Below are positions 25,375-39,487 of a stretch of DNA of 64,000 nt, piece after piece. The notes under the pieces are model-generated. The model was not told where the DNA came from, did not search any database, and saw only the letters and a program-made list of their open reading frames with translations. How positions within the stretch are numbered: position 1 is the first letter of the stretch; each line of letters starts with the position of its first letter. The translations under genes and the position numbers were made by a program. Source of the DNA: Gossypium raimondii (taxonomy: Eukaryota > Streptophyta > Magnoliopsida > Malvales > Malvaceae); NCBI RefSeq assembly GCF_025698545.1, contig NC_068573.1, positions 7,879,001 through 7,943,000 on the forward strand, written 5' to 3'.

Positions 25375-28300
25375 TCTGAAGAGAGGTGCGAAGCCCATAC
25401 ATATTCCTACTAGAGAATTGTGTATTCTCTTTTAAAATGTTATTATTTTTTCTTCTTCTTGTTAAACCAAGGCTGTTAAGATTTTTCTAAATAGAGACCA
25501 TAGGCTAAATCAACCACACGATGTGAAGCATCGACATCGTAAAACTTTATTGAGATTTAATTCAAAAAACTTCTAAATATGAATGTTTACTTTTTTGCCC
25601 ATAAAGGGACATCAATATTCCCCACTCCAACATCAATAGAAAGTTTTCATAGCTTTCATCCATTCATGGATTAGATCCTCACCTTTAGCTAGCGAGGTTT
25701 TGAATAGTTGAGAAGATGTGTTGGTAGAATATTGAGAAACAACTTTGCCTAATCGAGCACAAGTATGATTTTGGTAAAGGGTTTGTCCTATAAATATGAC
25801 AAGCTTGGGTTTAGAAATTTTAATTTTTTGGTGTTCAAAAAATCATTTTCTAACGAATGTTCCAACACAATCAAGAATGATCTCTAATTTCTAAATTGAA
25901 TAGGTCGATAGTAATTACTAGGTCTTTACAGTCCACGGCCATGGCGCTTTTCTAATCTCCAACTTCCGACAAACTTGCAGTCTTTCTTCTCGAATGTTCA
26001 AATCTATTGGGGACTCATTAACCACATTATTCGATAATGATGTGACACCATTTTATGTTTAATTATTGCATATAAAAAATTGAACCCCAAAAGGAGAATG
26101 AGAGAACATTTTGTGGAGCGTATAAAGATTTTTAGAAAGGAGCGATATTTACAGATTAAGTGTAGTGTTTGGGTATCTTGCGATTATCCTTGAAAGATCC
26201 CTAAATTTGTTGATGTGATTTGTAGTTTTTGCTTTTAGATTCTCAAGGTTAGTCTCTTTTCTTATTTTGTGTGTTTGGCTTGAAACTTTTTTCATGGTTT
26301 CTTTTTGATTCGGGGTTCATGTTGGAAATGCATTTAGAAAAGTAGCTAGGGTAGGAACATTAGAGTTTTCATTTCTATAGTAAAATGGGCATTTATCGTG
26401 ACATCTAAAGTAATAAATTTGATCAAATTAAATCGTTATGGTCCAAGGCTTGGGGATGTCAAGTGCATGAGAAAGTTTGGGAGATGCCTTCATTGCCTTG
26501 ATCAATTTGAATAGTAGTCTAATGTCTTCAACCTTTCTCTTGAGCGATTTTCTTCCTATTCTTGAACACTTTCGAGTTGCTTGGAAAGTGGGATGTAGCT
26601 GAAAAAGTAAAGCACAAGGCGTGAATCGAGACTTCTCAAGGAGCTACATCTAGCTCTTTCGTCCTATCCAAAGCGAAAAGAAGGCGTAAAGAGACTAATC
26701 AAGGAGGTATGTCAACTACCTCTTTGTGTTCCACCATTGAAAGCAACTCCTATAATTCAATTATTCTCTTGGAAGAATGTCATTATAATCTTAAAATCTA
26801 AATTACAAAGTCTAAAAGATAGAATTGATTTGAGTTGAAAAAATAGAATCTAACTAATATTTCAATAAATTTCAACAAATTGTCCTTGGTTTTTTTTACA
26901 TAAATTGGGTATTGATAAAGAAACATATGCAAGAGTTATATTTGTATCCGATGTACATAAAATAAATAATATAGAAGAACTAAAGTCCAACTAGGACATT
27001 TTTAACCCCATGGCCGTGACTCCAAGAGATAATTCTCTTTGTGTGGGAGGCACACTTACCTTAGTGGTTTGTTCTCGGTTTAATTATCGAGCTTACCTCT
27101 CTTGACTTAAATAGAAATCAAGACCATATGATTATCTAACCCAATAGCATATATTCTTCCATGAATTAAGTTTTTGAAATTAATTATTTCATTCAATTAA
27201 ATAATTTCCTACTTAATTTACAAAACCCATTCAATTTTGCTAGAATCATGAAAGCTTTTCCATACTAGAATTTACATGCAAATTAATTTAATTATCTGAA
27301 CAAAATATAACTCGTTAACTACTTAATTTATCCTCACTTTGGACTTATTTATTTAATTTATTCATTGAATTAAATAACAAACCGACAGATTAAATTAATT
27401 TGTGTCATCTTTTCCATTCTCATGAAATCGCATTTACATGGAATAGTAATTCATTCCATCTAATTCTAATATATCATTTCATCCATGCATTCAATAGTTC
27501 TTATTATGCAATCTACTTAGAGTTATATTAAGCTAGCGGAGGATCGATCGTACATAAATAATTAGGGCTTAAATAAAATCTTAATTAGAATTTATTTAGT
27601 TGTAGACTCAATCTACTAAAAGTACCATGATCGATCTCCCCAATATATAATATTCACAGCTAAATGTAAGCTTTGTCCATTTACCTTATCAAATGCATGT
27701 TACTATCATAGAATGCCGATCATCTATTTAGGTTCAATATTTTCCCACTAATTGATCCATTTTATCTCATGGTGGGTTTGTATCTTCTAGAATGAGGGTA
27801 AAGGTGAGCGTGAGGATTCATAAAGGGTGATAATGAAAGGGTGGTGTTGGTGATGAAAAGTCATACCTTGTGAAATTCGATCGTGTTAGATGGGCATGAT
27901 GATAAGAAATTACAAGATGCTTGAGAGAAGTTGAGAAATTAAAAGATAAAAAATAAATCTATTTGGAAAGAAAGTCAAATGGCCATCAGGTTTTCACTAA
28001 TAATTATTACGTGGGTGAAGTTTGAAATTTGAAGTCAGGCGAATGTTAGCTCGACTAGGTATTATAGGGCCGGAAAGCGGTGATTGAGAAAGTGCTAGAA
28101 ACCACGAGTGCATTCGGCAATATGGTGTGAACCTAATCAACCACCAAACCATTCTTTATATCAACAATTTTTATTGAATAATTAGGATTATACTTTTGAA
28201 ATAACATTGATAAATTTAACGGAACATAATTATATTCTCCACCATCTAGTAAAGATATTATTTTGAAGATAAAATGTAAAATAATGCTTTTCAATCTTTC

Positions 28301-28480
28301 CATAATAAAATCCTTTCACATAGTTTAAATTATTAAAGTTGTGAAAAATTAACCACAAAACTATCTAACAGTGCGAAGTTGATATTAAAGAAACAAGCTA
28401 ATCATAGATATTGAAGCTTGGCCATATGACTATTCCATTGATTAAATAGTAATATATTTGGTTGGTTGTAATTTTCTCAA
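25375..28480. other. Intergenic flank of the array unit, T2c to P3
   Basis: Third copy of the 481-3640 flank, shorter by about 50-100 bp through many 1-3 bp losses at CAG, CTG and homopolymer sites. No gene is seen. Confidence 0.6.
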
Positions 28481-28486
28481 AATTTC

Positions 28487-28493
28487 TATATAT
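28487..28493 (+). promoter_or_regulatory. Candidate TATA box of PG copy P3
   Basis: TATATAT, 64 bp upstream of the ATG at 28551, in the context conserved among P-type copies. Confidence 0.45.
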
Positions 28494-28550
28494 TTGGAAA
28501 AAACAAAAGGAAAAGCCATTCTTAGTGTAATTTCAAAACCAAATAAAAAC

Positions 28551-30013
28551 ATGGCACCACACCTTAATATTGTTCCTTCCATGTTTGTGCTTTTATTATT
28601 ATTCATTTCACCTCTAAAAGTTCAATCGGGCGCTATTGATGTTGTTGCCAAGTTTGGCGCAAAAGCTGACAGGAAAAGCAGTTTGAGTAAGGCAAGTTGA
28701 ATTGCTCTTAACTTTGTACCCAAAGGCAAAATATGAAAAAATTATATTTCAATGATGTCTTTATTCATTTCATTTTAGCCATTTTGGATGCTTGGAAAGA
28801 AGCATGTGCCTCTGTAACCCCATCAGTTGTGATTCCTAAAGGGACATATTTATTATCAAAAGTAAACTTAGAAGGTCCATGCAAGGCTCTGTTGAGATTA
28901 ATGTTGAGGGGCTATAAAGGCTCAAGTGATCGGTGCTTTCAAGGACCCTAATTGGGTTAGATTCTATAGTATTGAAAATTTCAAAATGTCCGTGGGAGGA
29001 ATTTTTCGATGGTCGGGGAAGCATTGCTTATGAGAAGAATAAAGATCCCCACAATCGTGCATTTAGTGTCAAACTCCCGTTGTCGATTTCTTCCCTCTTG
29101 CCAAAATTTATTTTTCTCTTTCCTCTTATTATTATCCAAATATAATTATAACTAACATCTTTGTTTAGTGTGTTTGCTATTGCTCAAAATTAAGCGAATA
29201 TAAAGGTTTGACTTTTTGACCAGCATTGATACAAGATATAACTAGCAAAGGCATTAAACTATTCCACGTTAATGTTTTGCATGCAAAACAATACCCTCGA
29301 GCGTTTCAAGGTAGAGCCGCGGCGAATAGCCCAAACACGGATGGGATTCACATGGGCCGTCGGACGGGGTAAATCTTATTGGATGTGACATTAAATGGTG
29401 ATGATTGTATTTCTATCGGAGATGGCACTAAAAATTTGGCCATAAAAGATATCACTTGTGGACGAGGACATGGTATAAGTATCGGTAGTCTTGGAAAGTA
29501 CCCAAATGAAGAGCAGTTGAGGGAGTTAAAGTCTAAAGCGCACCATCACTAATACTTGAATGGGCTCGAATCAAAACTTGGCGGCGAATCTCACAGGGTA
29601 GTATCGAGATGTACATTTTGAGGATATTATCGTGAATAATGTCTCTTCCCTATCCTAATTGATCAAAAATATTGCCCATGGAGCAAATGCAAGATAAATG
29701 TATGTACATTCTTATCAAAATCCTAATAGAGTGACAATATTTAATTGATCATTGAATCATTGTTGTGTTGATCGGGAAGAATCGAAAGTTAAACTAAGCA
29801 ACATTAGCTTCAAGAACATCAAGTAGCATCTGCGCTTCCGAAGCTATCAAGTTTATTCTGGTTCTTAGCCATGTCAAAATGTGGAACTTGGACATTGATA
29901 TTAAGCACAGGACTGAACATAACATCCCAATGTTTGAATGTCAAGCCTATAACTAGTGGAAAATTAAACCCGACTCCATGTTTCATTACATCCCAAAACC
30001 CTAAGTGCCAAGC
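28551..30013 (+). pseudogene. Polygalacturonase copy P3, heavily scrambled
   Basis: Exon 1 is 28551-28691 and stays open for 47 codons, although TTTCAGCCTCT has become TTTCACCTCT and a compensating A keeps the frame. Exon 2 is 28779-29081, exon 3 29197-29699, exon 4 from 29776. The stop context CACCGCTTAAAGC reads CAAGCAAAGC, so the original stop is lost. Unlike P1, P2 and A, it keeps GGG at GTTGAGGGAGTT. Nearly every other difference from gene B sits at a CAG/CTG/CCAGG/CCTGG or CG site while the bases between are identical. As written it is a pseudogene. It is the copy for which sequencing or consensus error is most likely to be the main cause. Confidence 0.7.
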
Positions 30014-31311
30014 AAAGCATACCAACAAATTCAATGCAATTGTAATTAATATATTTATTCATATTATAAAAGCAGTTCTTTTCATTTTAATTCTTTTCCA
30101 TTATTAAACTTTTGCTATGAATTCAATGCTTTTAATACACACATCAATACAAAAGAGAAATGTGATAAAATTTAGTTAATTTAAACTAATAACAAAACCA
30201 TCCTTGAGTTTCTAGATTGAATTAGAATTAATTATTGAAATTTTCTTTATCTACATACAATTTTTTATAAAAACCATCTCCCAACACAATGAGTTTTAAG
30301 GAAAAATAAAATATTAAATTTGAGATTTTAATTAAAATGAAAGTTAAATCGTCCAATTTTTGAACAACATATTCTGTATTATTTGTGTGCTTAAATATAT
30401 GATTATATTTGTGCATTGGTTTGTTTCTTTTTACATTGGCGTAACATTTTCATGAAAGAAGATGTGATGGTTACCATGAGATATGATAATATCATTTTGG
30501 GTGAAACGGATATAAATGAAAGGATTGGGGATATCCTATGAGGCTATTTATCGAAAAATTCATTGGGCGAGCACTTGGTGAGTTGTTTTCATAATGAGTT
30601 ACAATAAGAAGAGGTCGGTCATGACACTTAAGTACAAACTATTGAGCTCTAATTATATATCCGATGGGCCCTCTATTAGCTCTATAGATTCTCGAAGGTT
30701 TGCATTTGAATTGATGAGATGAATAAATAAAATTGATGAATTCTGAGAAAAGGATTGAATGTATCACTATCCGTAGTGAATGGAATTTCTCGTTATAAAG
30801 AGATGACTTAAAGACTAAATTAATTTATTGAATTATTATTTAATTAATAGAAATCATGAACCGGTGTTTGAAGTAAAATTAAATTAATTAATAAGCAATC
30901 TGGTTGAACAAGATAATTAAATTCATTTACTCATAGATTCTAGTGTGGTAAATATGTCATGAATTTAACGAACTAGAACTAGGTTTGGAAAATAATTTAA
31001 TTGTGTGAATTAGTAAAATTTATTTCAATTAATTAATTAAATTATTAATATTTTGGGAAATAGAAAATTTTTATTTGGTTGGTTAAATTATATGAGTCGA
31101 TTAAATTACTAAATGGCACATATAATTACAAATACATAGAGATAGACCGATGACCCATCTCACGTAAGATGAGCGACCCTATCTCTAAAGAGAGGTGTTG
31201 AAGCCCATACATATTCCTACTAGAGAATTATGTGTATTCTCTCTTAAAATGTTATTATATTTTTCTTCTTCTTGTTAGACCAAGACTCTTGCGATTTTTC
31301 TATAAATAGAG
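30014..31311. other. 3' flank of PG copy P3
   Basis: Repeat of 5240-6562 with scattered CHG-site changes (AACACAGCAGTTTT reads AACACAATGAGTTTT). No gene is seen. Confidence 0.6.
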
Positions 31312-31316
31312 CATAG

Positions 31317-34300
31317 TGTTGACACCATTTTTGGATGAAGCAGGGTCAACTTGGGTTTTGAAAAATGAAATCAAATGTGGGGTCGCCACCAATCCTTTTT
31401 GATGAGGTGTGATCGGGTCACCGAAAAGTGGTTGTTTTAACAAGCGATTTTATTAAAACAACAATTTTGGTCTCTGAAATTGAAAAATGGGTTGAATTCG
31501 ATTCTGAGCGAGAAAGTTAGCACCTCGTCGCCCAAAATTGGTACCTAGTTGATTACTTAATGTCTTGGTGTCGAAAATTAAAACTTCGAAAAGAATTGAA
31601 AAATCGATCCCTCTTTATATTGTGTTATTTTAAAAATACTGAATAAATCAAAATGGAAAATGCCTCTTTATCTAGGAGTAACAAGATGTCACATCCGATT
31701 AAGTTAGGACCACGACACCTCGTATTTTTGAGAGTAAGCTTACCTTTTATTTTATTTAAACCTCATTTATTTGATTTTAAAAGGATATTTGGTTATTTAG
31801 GATCAATCGAGAAAAATCGACTCGATGAGTTAGAGGCCGATTTTCTCGAATTTTCTATCTGGGAATATTGTTTTATTTTTGAAATTTTATGTGTTCAAAA
31901 TTTAAAGGACATTTGCTATTTGGGTTTAACGAAAATCGAGACCAGATAAGTTAAGGTACAATTTCTCAAATTTCAAAATGCAAAATATTGCTTTATTTTT
32001 CTAAAAATCTTTTTAATAATAATGCGAGTACCACACTTGAATAGCGTACATTTGTTCCATTTGTGATGAAATAGAAAGATTTATTGTAAATAAATACAAA
32101 TCAAAGCAAATTTTAATGTGATGAAATGAAATGGAAGGATAAAGGAACATAGTATAATGAATTACGAAATAGATAATCCATAAATGCATGCCAAATACAA
32201 GAATACAAATAAGCAAATCATAGTATATACAATGTCAATAAACACATGACGTAGATAATCTTAATATCAACATTAATAATCCAAGGAAAATAAAAAAAGG
32301 CAATCTAAAGTAAAAAATAATTTAAAATAGATGCTTTAAGTACAATAAGTAATAAAAGTTTTAAACAAAAAAATATATAAGAAAACTTAAAGTAAATATT
32401 TAATAAAATAGTTCGAAATAAATAACATTATACATAAAAATAATGATAATAAATGCAAGCAGTTTTGAAAGGTATGTACATATATATATATTTAAAAAGA
32501 AAAGAAAAATTTGAGCGATATGCATATATATATATAGTAAGTTACAATGAATATATATAAAAAAACTTTAAAATAAGTTATATATAGCTGTTTAAAGTAA
32601 ATAATATACATAAAACTTAAAATTAATGAGGATAAAAAATTTAATATAACAATAAATAAATGAAATGGACTAGGATGATATTGAAAGCTAACAAAATTTG
32701 GGGTTTTAATTGCAAAACCATAAACAAGTCTCGAGGGATTAATATGCAGCCTTGAGAATGGAGACTATTAGGGCAATAAACCCGATCCTAGAGTGCAAGG
32801 TTTGTATGAGGGCATACATGGTCAAAGGACTGATTGAAGCAAAAACAAAATTAGCGGTCTAAATTGAAAATAAAAAGATAGATTGCACCTCAGCAAGATG
32901 GAGGGACTAGCTGCGTAATTTACCCATTAGGGCAAAACATTTGCATATTCCCCCATCAAATGGCGTATCCGATGGATAATAAAAACTAAAATGGTTTTAT
33001 TTAGTTCACTTTTGATTTTCTAAAAGAAAAAAGCAGAGAAGCCTCGACTTTCTCAACCCCCCTTTTTCTTAAATGACCGATGGCCCTAAGACCTCCGTGC
33101 CACCAAACCAATGACCGTATTTGTAAAATGGGCCGATTAGCCCCAGTCCCACGGCCTCCTTGAGAGCCAAGACTCTCTCCACCCGTGGGAGTCCTCTGTA
33201 GTCAGGGAGGTAAGACTCTCTCCACCCGTGGGAGCCAAGACTCCTCTGTAGTCAGGGAGGTAAAATCGCCATCGATCGCCCGGCTGCCAAATACAGGGAA
33301 GGCAAGATCTACAATCTTCAATCTATTCCGCCAAATACGGAGATAGAGTTATCGGCTTCAATGTACTCCCTCATGGTCGGAGGTAAAATCTTCCATCTTG
33401 ATGCCTTGTTGCCAAATCTGAGAATGCAAGATGCAAATCTTCAATCTATTCCACTTCCAAATACGGGAGATAGAGTTATCGGCTTCAATGTACTCCTCTG
33501 TAGTCGGGATGTAAAATCGCCATCTTGATCTTGCTTTGCCAAATCTGAAGGCTAGATCGCAATCTTCAATCTATCCTTTGCAACTTGAGTATAGGATCTG
33601 ATTTCTTTGATCATTCTGCAGGGAACCACGACACATAAAATCCACTTTATGGACCTATTTATGCCTAGTGTTTAGGATGACATGATCGAATAAATTAAAT
33701 GCTCCTAACTAGATGTGTATGAATGATTTTTGCATGAATGTAGAATGTCATGAGAATGATCCCTTTTTTTGTTGTTATCGTTCCTCGTTATTCATCAAGG
33801 TTCTATCACTGATGTTTTCTCGTTCAGCAAGTATCTTTGACAGAAGATTCAAAGAAATAGTCTCAATTTAGACTATCCTTTCTCAAATGTTTTCAACCCT
33901 CAGGTTTGGTCAGTTCTAAACAATAGTCCTGTTTCAGGTCCTCGTATTATTTAGAAACTTTCAGAGTAATATGCAAAACTCCTTTTGCATGAGTATTGTC
34001 AATCCATTAATCGTTATTTCAATGAAAAATGCTTGAAAAAGATTATCAAAATAAATGAAATTTTGTTGAAAAAGCTCTAAACAAACAAATCAATCAAGAC
34101 AGAAAATTTTCTTTGAGATCTGAGATGTATAAGATGAAAAAGATTATCACAATGGATAAGATGGAAATTTGTTGAGAGCAAAAGCTCTAAATGAACAAAT
34201 TAATCAAGATAGCAAATTTTGCTAGAATAAAAATGAGAATAAATTAATCAAGATGGCGTATTTGGTCAAAATACAAAAATGAATAAAATGGAAATAGGTG

Positions 34301-35732
34301 CCCAGGATATCATAGCATGAGCTTCTGCGCTTTAAGCGCTTGAGGACCCTTTTGAACTTGATATGTGTCTAGAAGTCCTAGAAGAATTTGTTGATGCCCT
34401 AAGATGTAGCATCTCTCCTTCTTATTAATTCGGAGGGCAAGATTCTGCATGCCCTTTGATCAAAATTTGAGCTGCCCATTCTTGGGTTTTCAATTCAATA
34501 CCCCTTTGGTCTCAAAGGCGCCCTTTGCGGGTTTCACCTTAGCCTCCTTTTATTTTCTTTTTTCTTTTCTTTTTCATTTTCTTTTTTCTTTCGTTTTTCA
34601 AGTGAAGTATTTATTACTGAATCAAAATTACGAAGATTAAGCGGGTTCTTGTCATCCATCTTGGTCATCTTGGCGCTCTCTTAGATAAGGCCTTCCATAA
34701 GGTCCTTGGGATTTAGCATCCACTTTTTTGAAGTCTTTACGTATGGGAATGATTTTTTCGATACATTGCTCCTCATAGAATTACGGGGTGAACCTTTTGG
34801 TGAGCTCGCGTCTTTATTTTGGTGCTTTTGACCAAGCGGATAACTTTGAATCTTTCATTTTCAATCAAATTGCATTCATCATCAAGCTTGGATTTGCTTC
34901 ATCCAAATTCAACTCGACAAGATTGAAGGGTAGAAATATCAACTTTGATGGGTAAAACTACCTCTATTCCATATACTAGTGGGAAATGTTGCCGGTGAGG
35001 TATTTTCTTTTATTTGGTTTTTGTTTTTTGCTTTTTATTTTCGTTTTTTTACTTTTTTTTGCTTTTGCCCCATGACTGTTCATTTTGAGGCGATATAGTG
35101 TTAATCTTGAGCAGGCTAAAACTTCGATGTCGTGCGGTTGTTCAAATTCAATGCATTGTCTAATATGATCCTTTTGGCATTCCATATTGACATATGATTC
35201 TTCAAAATTTGTTGATTATCGACTTTGTGATATTGGCATATGAGCGGCTTCCACCGCCTAATGAAATGTCGATGACTACAAAGATGACTCGATGACGCTA
35301 GAAGCTTTTGCGAGATTAGCCCAATGACCTCCATGCCCCACATAGAAAGGTCATGGAAAAGTCATAACATGAATAGATGGAGTACACAATTTTTCCGTAA
35401 ATTTGGCCCTTGTGGCGTTTCTTGATATCTTGATAATCCCTTCCATGGTGGACCGGCCAGTACCCATATCTCATGATTCACTTGGCCATTGCAAAATCAA
35501 TGCATGTGTTCCTCGGACACCCGTATAGACCTCTTCAAGATCTTCTTTTCCTTAAGGCGTCCACGTCTTTGTAGCTCAAGCATATCTTGATCATGTGAAA
35601 ACATCTTTGAATGACATCTCGCCGTCTCTGCGGTGATCTGAGGCTCGATCTTCACCTTTTCTCTTCTCTAAGCTCACAATTTCAATGATTTTTTTGTAAG
35701 GTAGGATTTGCTTTTGACTTGCTCTACCATCC
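31317..35732 (-). mobile_element. Truncated copy of the LTR element, element 3
   Basis: Begins TGTTGACACC after GCATAG at the same array position as the elements at 6563 and 15708. It runs through left LTR (to about 33145), tandem repeats (about 33150-33600), 3' internal region and integrase remnants (about 34610-35400 minus, with VIGLISQK and IRRWKPLICQY debris), into the pre-reverse-transcriptase segment. There it stops at about 35732 (CTCTACCATCC) and joins array flank CCAACACAATCAAG. There is no right LTR. It is a scrambled copy of the left part of element 1 with the same truncated LTR/repeat junction, so both descend from one insertion. Confidence 0.8.
33150..33600 (-). repeat. Tandem repeats in element 3
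   Basis: Same arrangement as 17598-18115: short CCACCCGTGGGAGTC copies, then about 2.5 copies of the 134-bp monomer, here with many CAG/CTG changes (CCAAATACAGG reads CCAAATCTGAG). Confidence 0.65.
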
Positions 35733-36670
35733 AACACAATCAAGAATGATCTCTAATTTCTAAATTGAATAGGTCAGTAGTAATTACTAGGTCTTTACGG
35801 TCCACACCAAAGCGGCGCTTTTCTAATCTCCCAACTTCTTCGACAAACTTGCAGCGTCTGTCTTCTCGAATGTTCGAATCTATTGGGGACTCATTAACCA
35901 CATTATTCGATAATGATGCGACACCATTTTATGTTTAATTATTTCATATAAAAAATTGAACCCCAAAAGGAGAATGAGAGAACATTTTGTGGGCGTATAA
36001 AGATTTTTAGAAAGGAGCGAGATTTACATCGAGATTAAGTGTAGTGTTTGGGTATCTTGCGATTATCACTTAAAGATCCCTAAATTTGTTGATGTGATTT
36101 GTAGTTTTTGCTTTTAGATTCTCGAAGGTTAGTCTCTTTTTCTTATTTTTGTGTGTTTGGCTTGAAACCTTTTTTTCATGGTTTCTTTTCTGATTCGGGG
36201 TTCATGTTGGAAATGCATTTAGAAAAGTAGCTAGGGTAGGAACATTAGAGTTTTAATTTCTATAGTAAAATGAGAATTTATCGTGACATCTAAAGTAATA
36301 AATTTGATCAAATTAAATCGTTATGGTCCAAGGCTTAGGGGATGTCCAAGTCATAGCGAAAGTTTGGGAGATGCCTTCATTGTCTTGATCAATTGAATAG
36401 TTGTCCAATGTCTTCAACCTTTCTCTTGAGCGATTTTCTTCCCAATTCTTGAACACTCGGTGCTTGGAAAGTGGGATGTCTTTGAAAAGTAAAGCACAAG
36501 GCGTGAATCGAGACTTCTCAAGCGACTATGCATCTAGCTCTTTCGTCCTATCCAAAGTGAAAAGAAGGCGTAAACCGAGACTAATCAAGGAGGTATGTCA
36601 ACTACGTCTTTGTGTTCTACCCAATCAAAAACAACTCCTATAATTCACTTATTCTCTTTAGAAGAATGTC
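35733..36670. other. Array flank between elements 3 and 2
   Basis: Matches 53205-54150 of the uninterrupted unit and ends GAAGAATGTC, where element 2 is inserted; the flank resumes at 48127. No gene is seen. Short frames (36401-36643) are chance. Confidence 0.6.
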
Positions 36671-39487
36671 TGTTGACACCATTTTTTTGATAAAACCGGG
36701 TCGACTTGGGTTTTGAAAATAAAATCGAATGTGGGAGTCGCCACCGATCTTTTTTGATGAGGTGTGATCGGGTCACCTCGAAAAGTGGTTGTTTTTAATA
36801 AACAATTTAATTTTTATTAAAACAATGATTTTTGTCTACGAAATTCAGAAAGACGGGTTCGGGAGTCGGTTACGCACGAGGAAGGATTAGCACCCTCGAT
36901 ACGCCCAAAATTGGTACCTAGTTGATTACTTAATGTCTTGGTGTCGAAAATTAAAAACTCGAAAAGAATTTAAAAATACGATCCTTCTTTATATTGCGTT
37001 ATTTAAAAAAAATTACTTGGATAAATCAAAATGGAAAAATGCCTTCTTATCTCGAAGTAACAAGATGTCACATTCAGTAAGTTAGGACACGACACCTCGT
37101 ATTTTCGAGAGTAAGCTTGCATATATATTTTTTTGTTTAAACCTCATTTATTTCAATTTTAAAAGGATATTCGGTTATTTAGAATCATGAGAAAAATCGA
37201 AGCCCAGTAAGTTAGGGCACGATTTCTTGAATTTTCTAAATACGGAATATTGCCTTTATTTTCGAAATTTTATATGTTTGAAATTTAAAAGGATATTTTG
37301 TTATTTGGGTTTAATGGGAAAATCGAGACCCAGTAAGTTAGGGTACAATTTCTCAAATTTCCAAAATGCAAAATATTGCCTTATTTAGCAAAATTCATTT
37401 TGAATAATAGCGGGTAACTATTTGAAGGTATGCATTTATCTCACTTAGAATAAAATAAAGCAATCTAAATTGGATAACTATGTCGGAGTTTAATTTACAA
37501 TACAATGACGTGAACTAATCAATACAATAATAAACATAGAGTAATGATACATGAATAAAATTATACCAATGGCACACACAATGAAAATAATCACTCAACA
37601 CACATTATTTAAACATCATTATTGCTAAAAAGGGATGAATAAATTAAATAACATATATAACAATTTCAAAATGAGTGGTATAGAGCAAATTAAAATAAAT
37701 AAAATGTAGAGCAAATTTAAAATAATAATAAATGAATCTTGACCAAATAATATGAAGAAAGAAATATATAAAAAATATATTATACAAAACAATTTTAAAA
37801 TACTACGTATGAAAAAATTTTAAAAGCAGTATGTATGACATATGGAAGCGTAAGATAGGAAAATTTTAAAATGGATTATAAATAAAACACGAAGACAAAT
37901 AGCATGGTTGAAAAAGTACAAAACGGTTTTAAAATAATTAACATATATAATACATTTTAACATAAGATAAATAATATATAAAGCACTTAAGATAAATAGC
38001 TAAAATCTTTACATTATCAGTAAAAGGAAAAATTGTTTTATATTAAGAAATAAAACAGGGAACTAGAATAGATAATGTATTTATATATATATTTAAAATA
38101 ATTAATGTATATAAAACTTGAAATAAATAGTAATAAATCTAAAACAGTTTAAAATAAAAATAAAGTAATATATAAGAGGAAATCCTAAATAATAAAGAAT
38201 ACAAATGCAGTTAAAAAAACAATATATGTACAAAAATGGGGGCTAAAGGGTCAAGGGTGTGATTGAAACCAAAAAAAATAAAGGGGATAATTAAAAAATA
38301 AAAGATGGGACGAGGGACTGATTCGCAACGTGCTAAAAACATCAGGGAGCGAAGGAGCAAATATCCCAAGCCCCTTGTGCGCGGCGTTTCAGTGCAAAAG
38401 GGGCACACATGGTCAAAGGACCCGATTGAAGTAGACAAGGAATTCGCAGCCCAAATTAAAAAAATAAAAAATAAAAGGTTAAAGTGCACTTCAGCACAAG
38501 GTGAAGGGACTAAAGGCATAAATTACCCATTAAGGGCAAGAATGCGTTGATTTCCCCCCTCAAACGGCACTGTTTTGTAATCCATAAAAGCAAACAAATG
38601 CTTTCTTTTTCTGCCATTTATTTTTAGCAATGAAACCCCAAAAAAAAGTTTAACTTTATTTTTTTAAGAAAACACAGAGAGTCCCCATGGCCTCTCTCTC
38701 TCATGATCCCTCTTGGACTTAGGGCTCCTCGGCATTCAACTATGCCGCCGTCGACTTCTTGTTGGCGACACGATGGGATGGGCTTTGCAGCCCGTTTAAC
38801 GGCGTCCTTGAGAGTGGGCTCTCTCAACCCAGGAGTGAAGCAAAGGGACCCTCGACCTTGCAGACCCGACTTCGTGATGGAGGAAAGAGACTCACATGGC
38901 GGTCACGATCTACTCCGTGAGTTTCCTTCCTTTTGTTATTATTTCTATATTTTTCTTATTAAAATGAAGTTAAAAAGGCAAAAATAAATTAAAATAAAAT
39001 GAAAATCAAAGCGAATAGAAAGAAAAAAATAAAGGTTTAACCTTTTGAACTTCATTTTTTCTTTGTTTTGATTTCTAATGTGTGTTTTTTACAAAGAAAA
39101 TCGAAGAAGAAAGATGCAAGAAAACGTTTGGCCTTTATAGCCAAAATACAAAATCTTTCCGTTCTATTCTCTGTCGTTTCTTTTTGTCTATCTCTTCTTT
39201 TGTTGTTTTCTTTTTAGTCCGCGTGTCTTCTTCTCCTTGCAAGTGTCCGTGGCCAAGCGGTGGTGGTGAGGCGTGCAGTGGGCGTGTGACGAGGAGGCCA
39301 CCTTGAGGCATCTGGCGCTTAGGGTTTGGGGGCAACTTTCTGGCGAAAATGTTAATGTTGTCTTGGCTGGGTTTTTAATTTTTGTTTTAAGCCATGGGCT
39401 ACATTGGGCTTGTTATTTTCCTTTGTAATTGGACTATTGTTTATCTTGTTTTAATATTCGGGCCTGGGCATAAAATTGGGCCTTACA
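36671..39487 (-). repeat. Left (3') LTR of element 2
   Basis: About 2.8 kb, TG...CA. Its first 700 bp are related to the element 1 LTR (TGTTGACACCATTTTTTTGA, GGGAGTCGCCACC, CAGTAAGTTAGG repeats). The middle is AT-rich (37400-38200), and the last part is richer in GC and contains short chance frames (38305-38550 plus, 38703-38987 plus) without family resemblance. Confidence 0.75.

Noticed and set aside
38305..38987. Frames of 80-94 codons in the GC-richer part of the element 2 LTR
   Set aside because: They lie inside an LTR, match no domain I know, and the corresponding element 1 LTR sequence does not keep them open.
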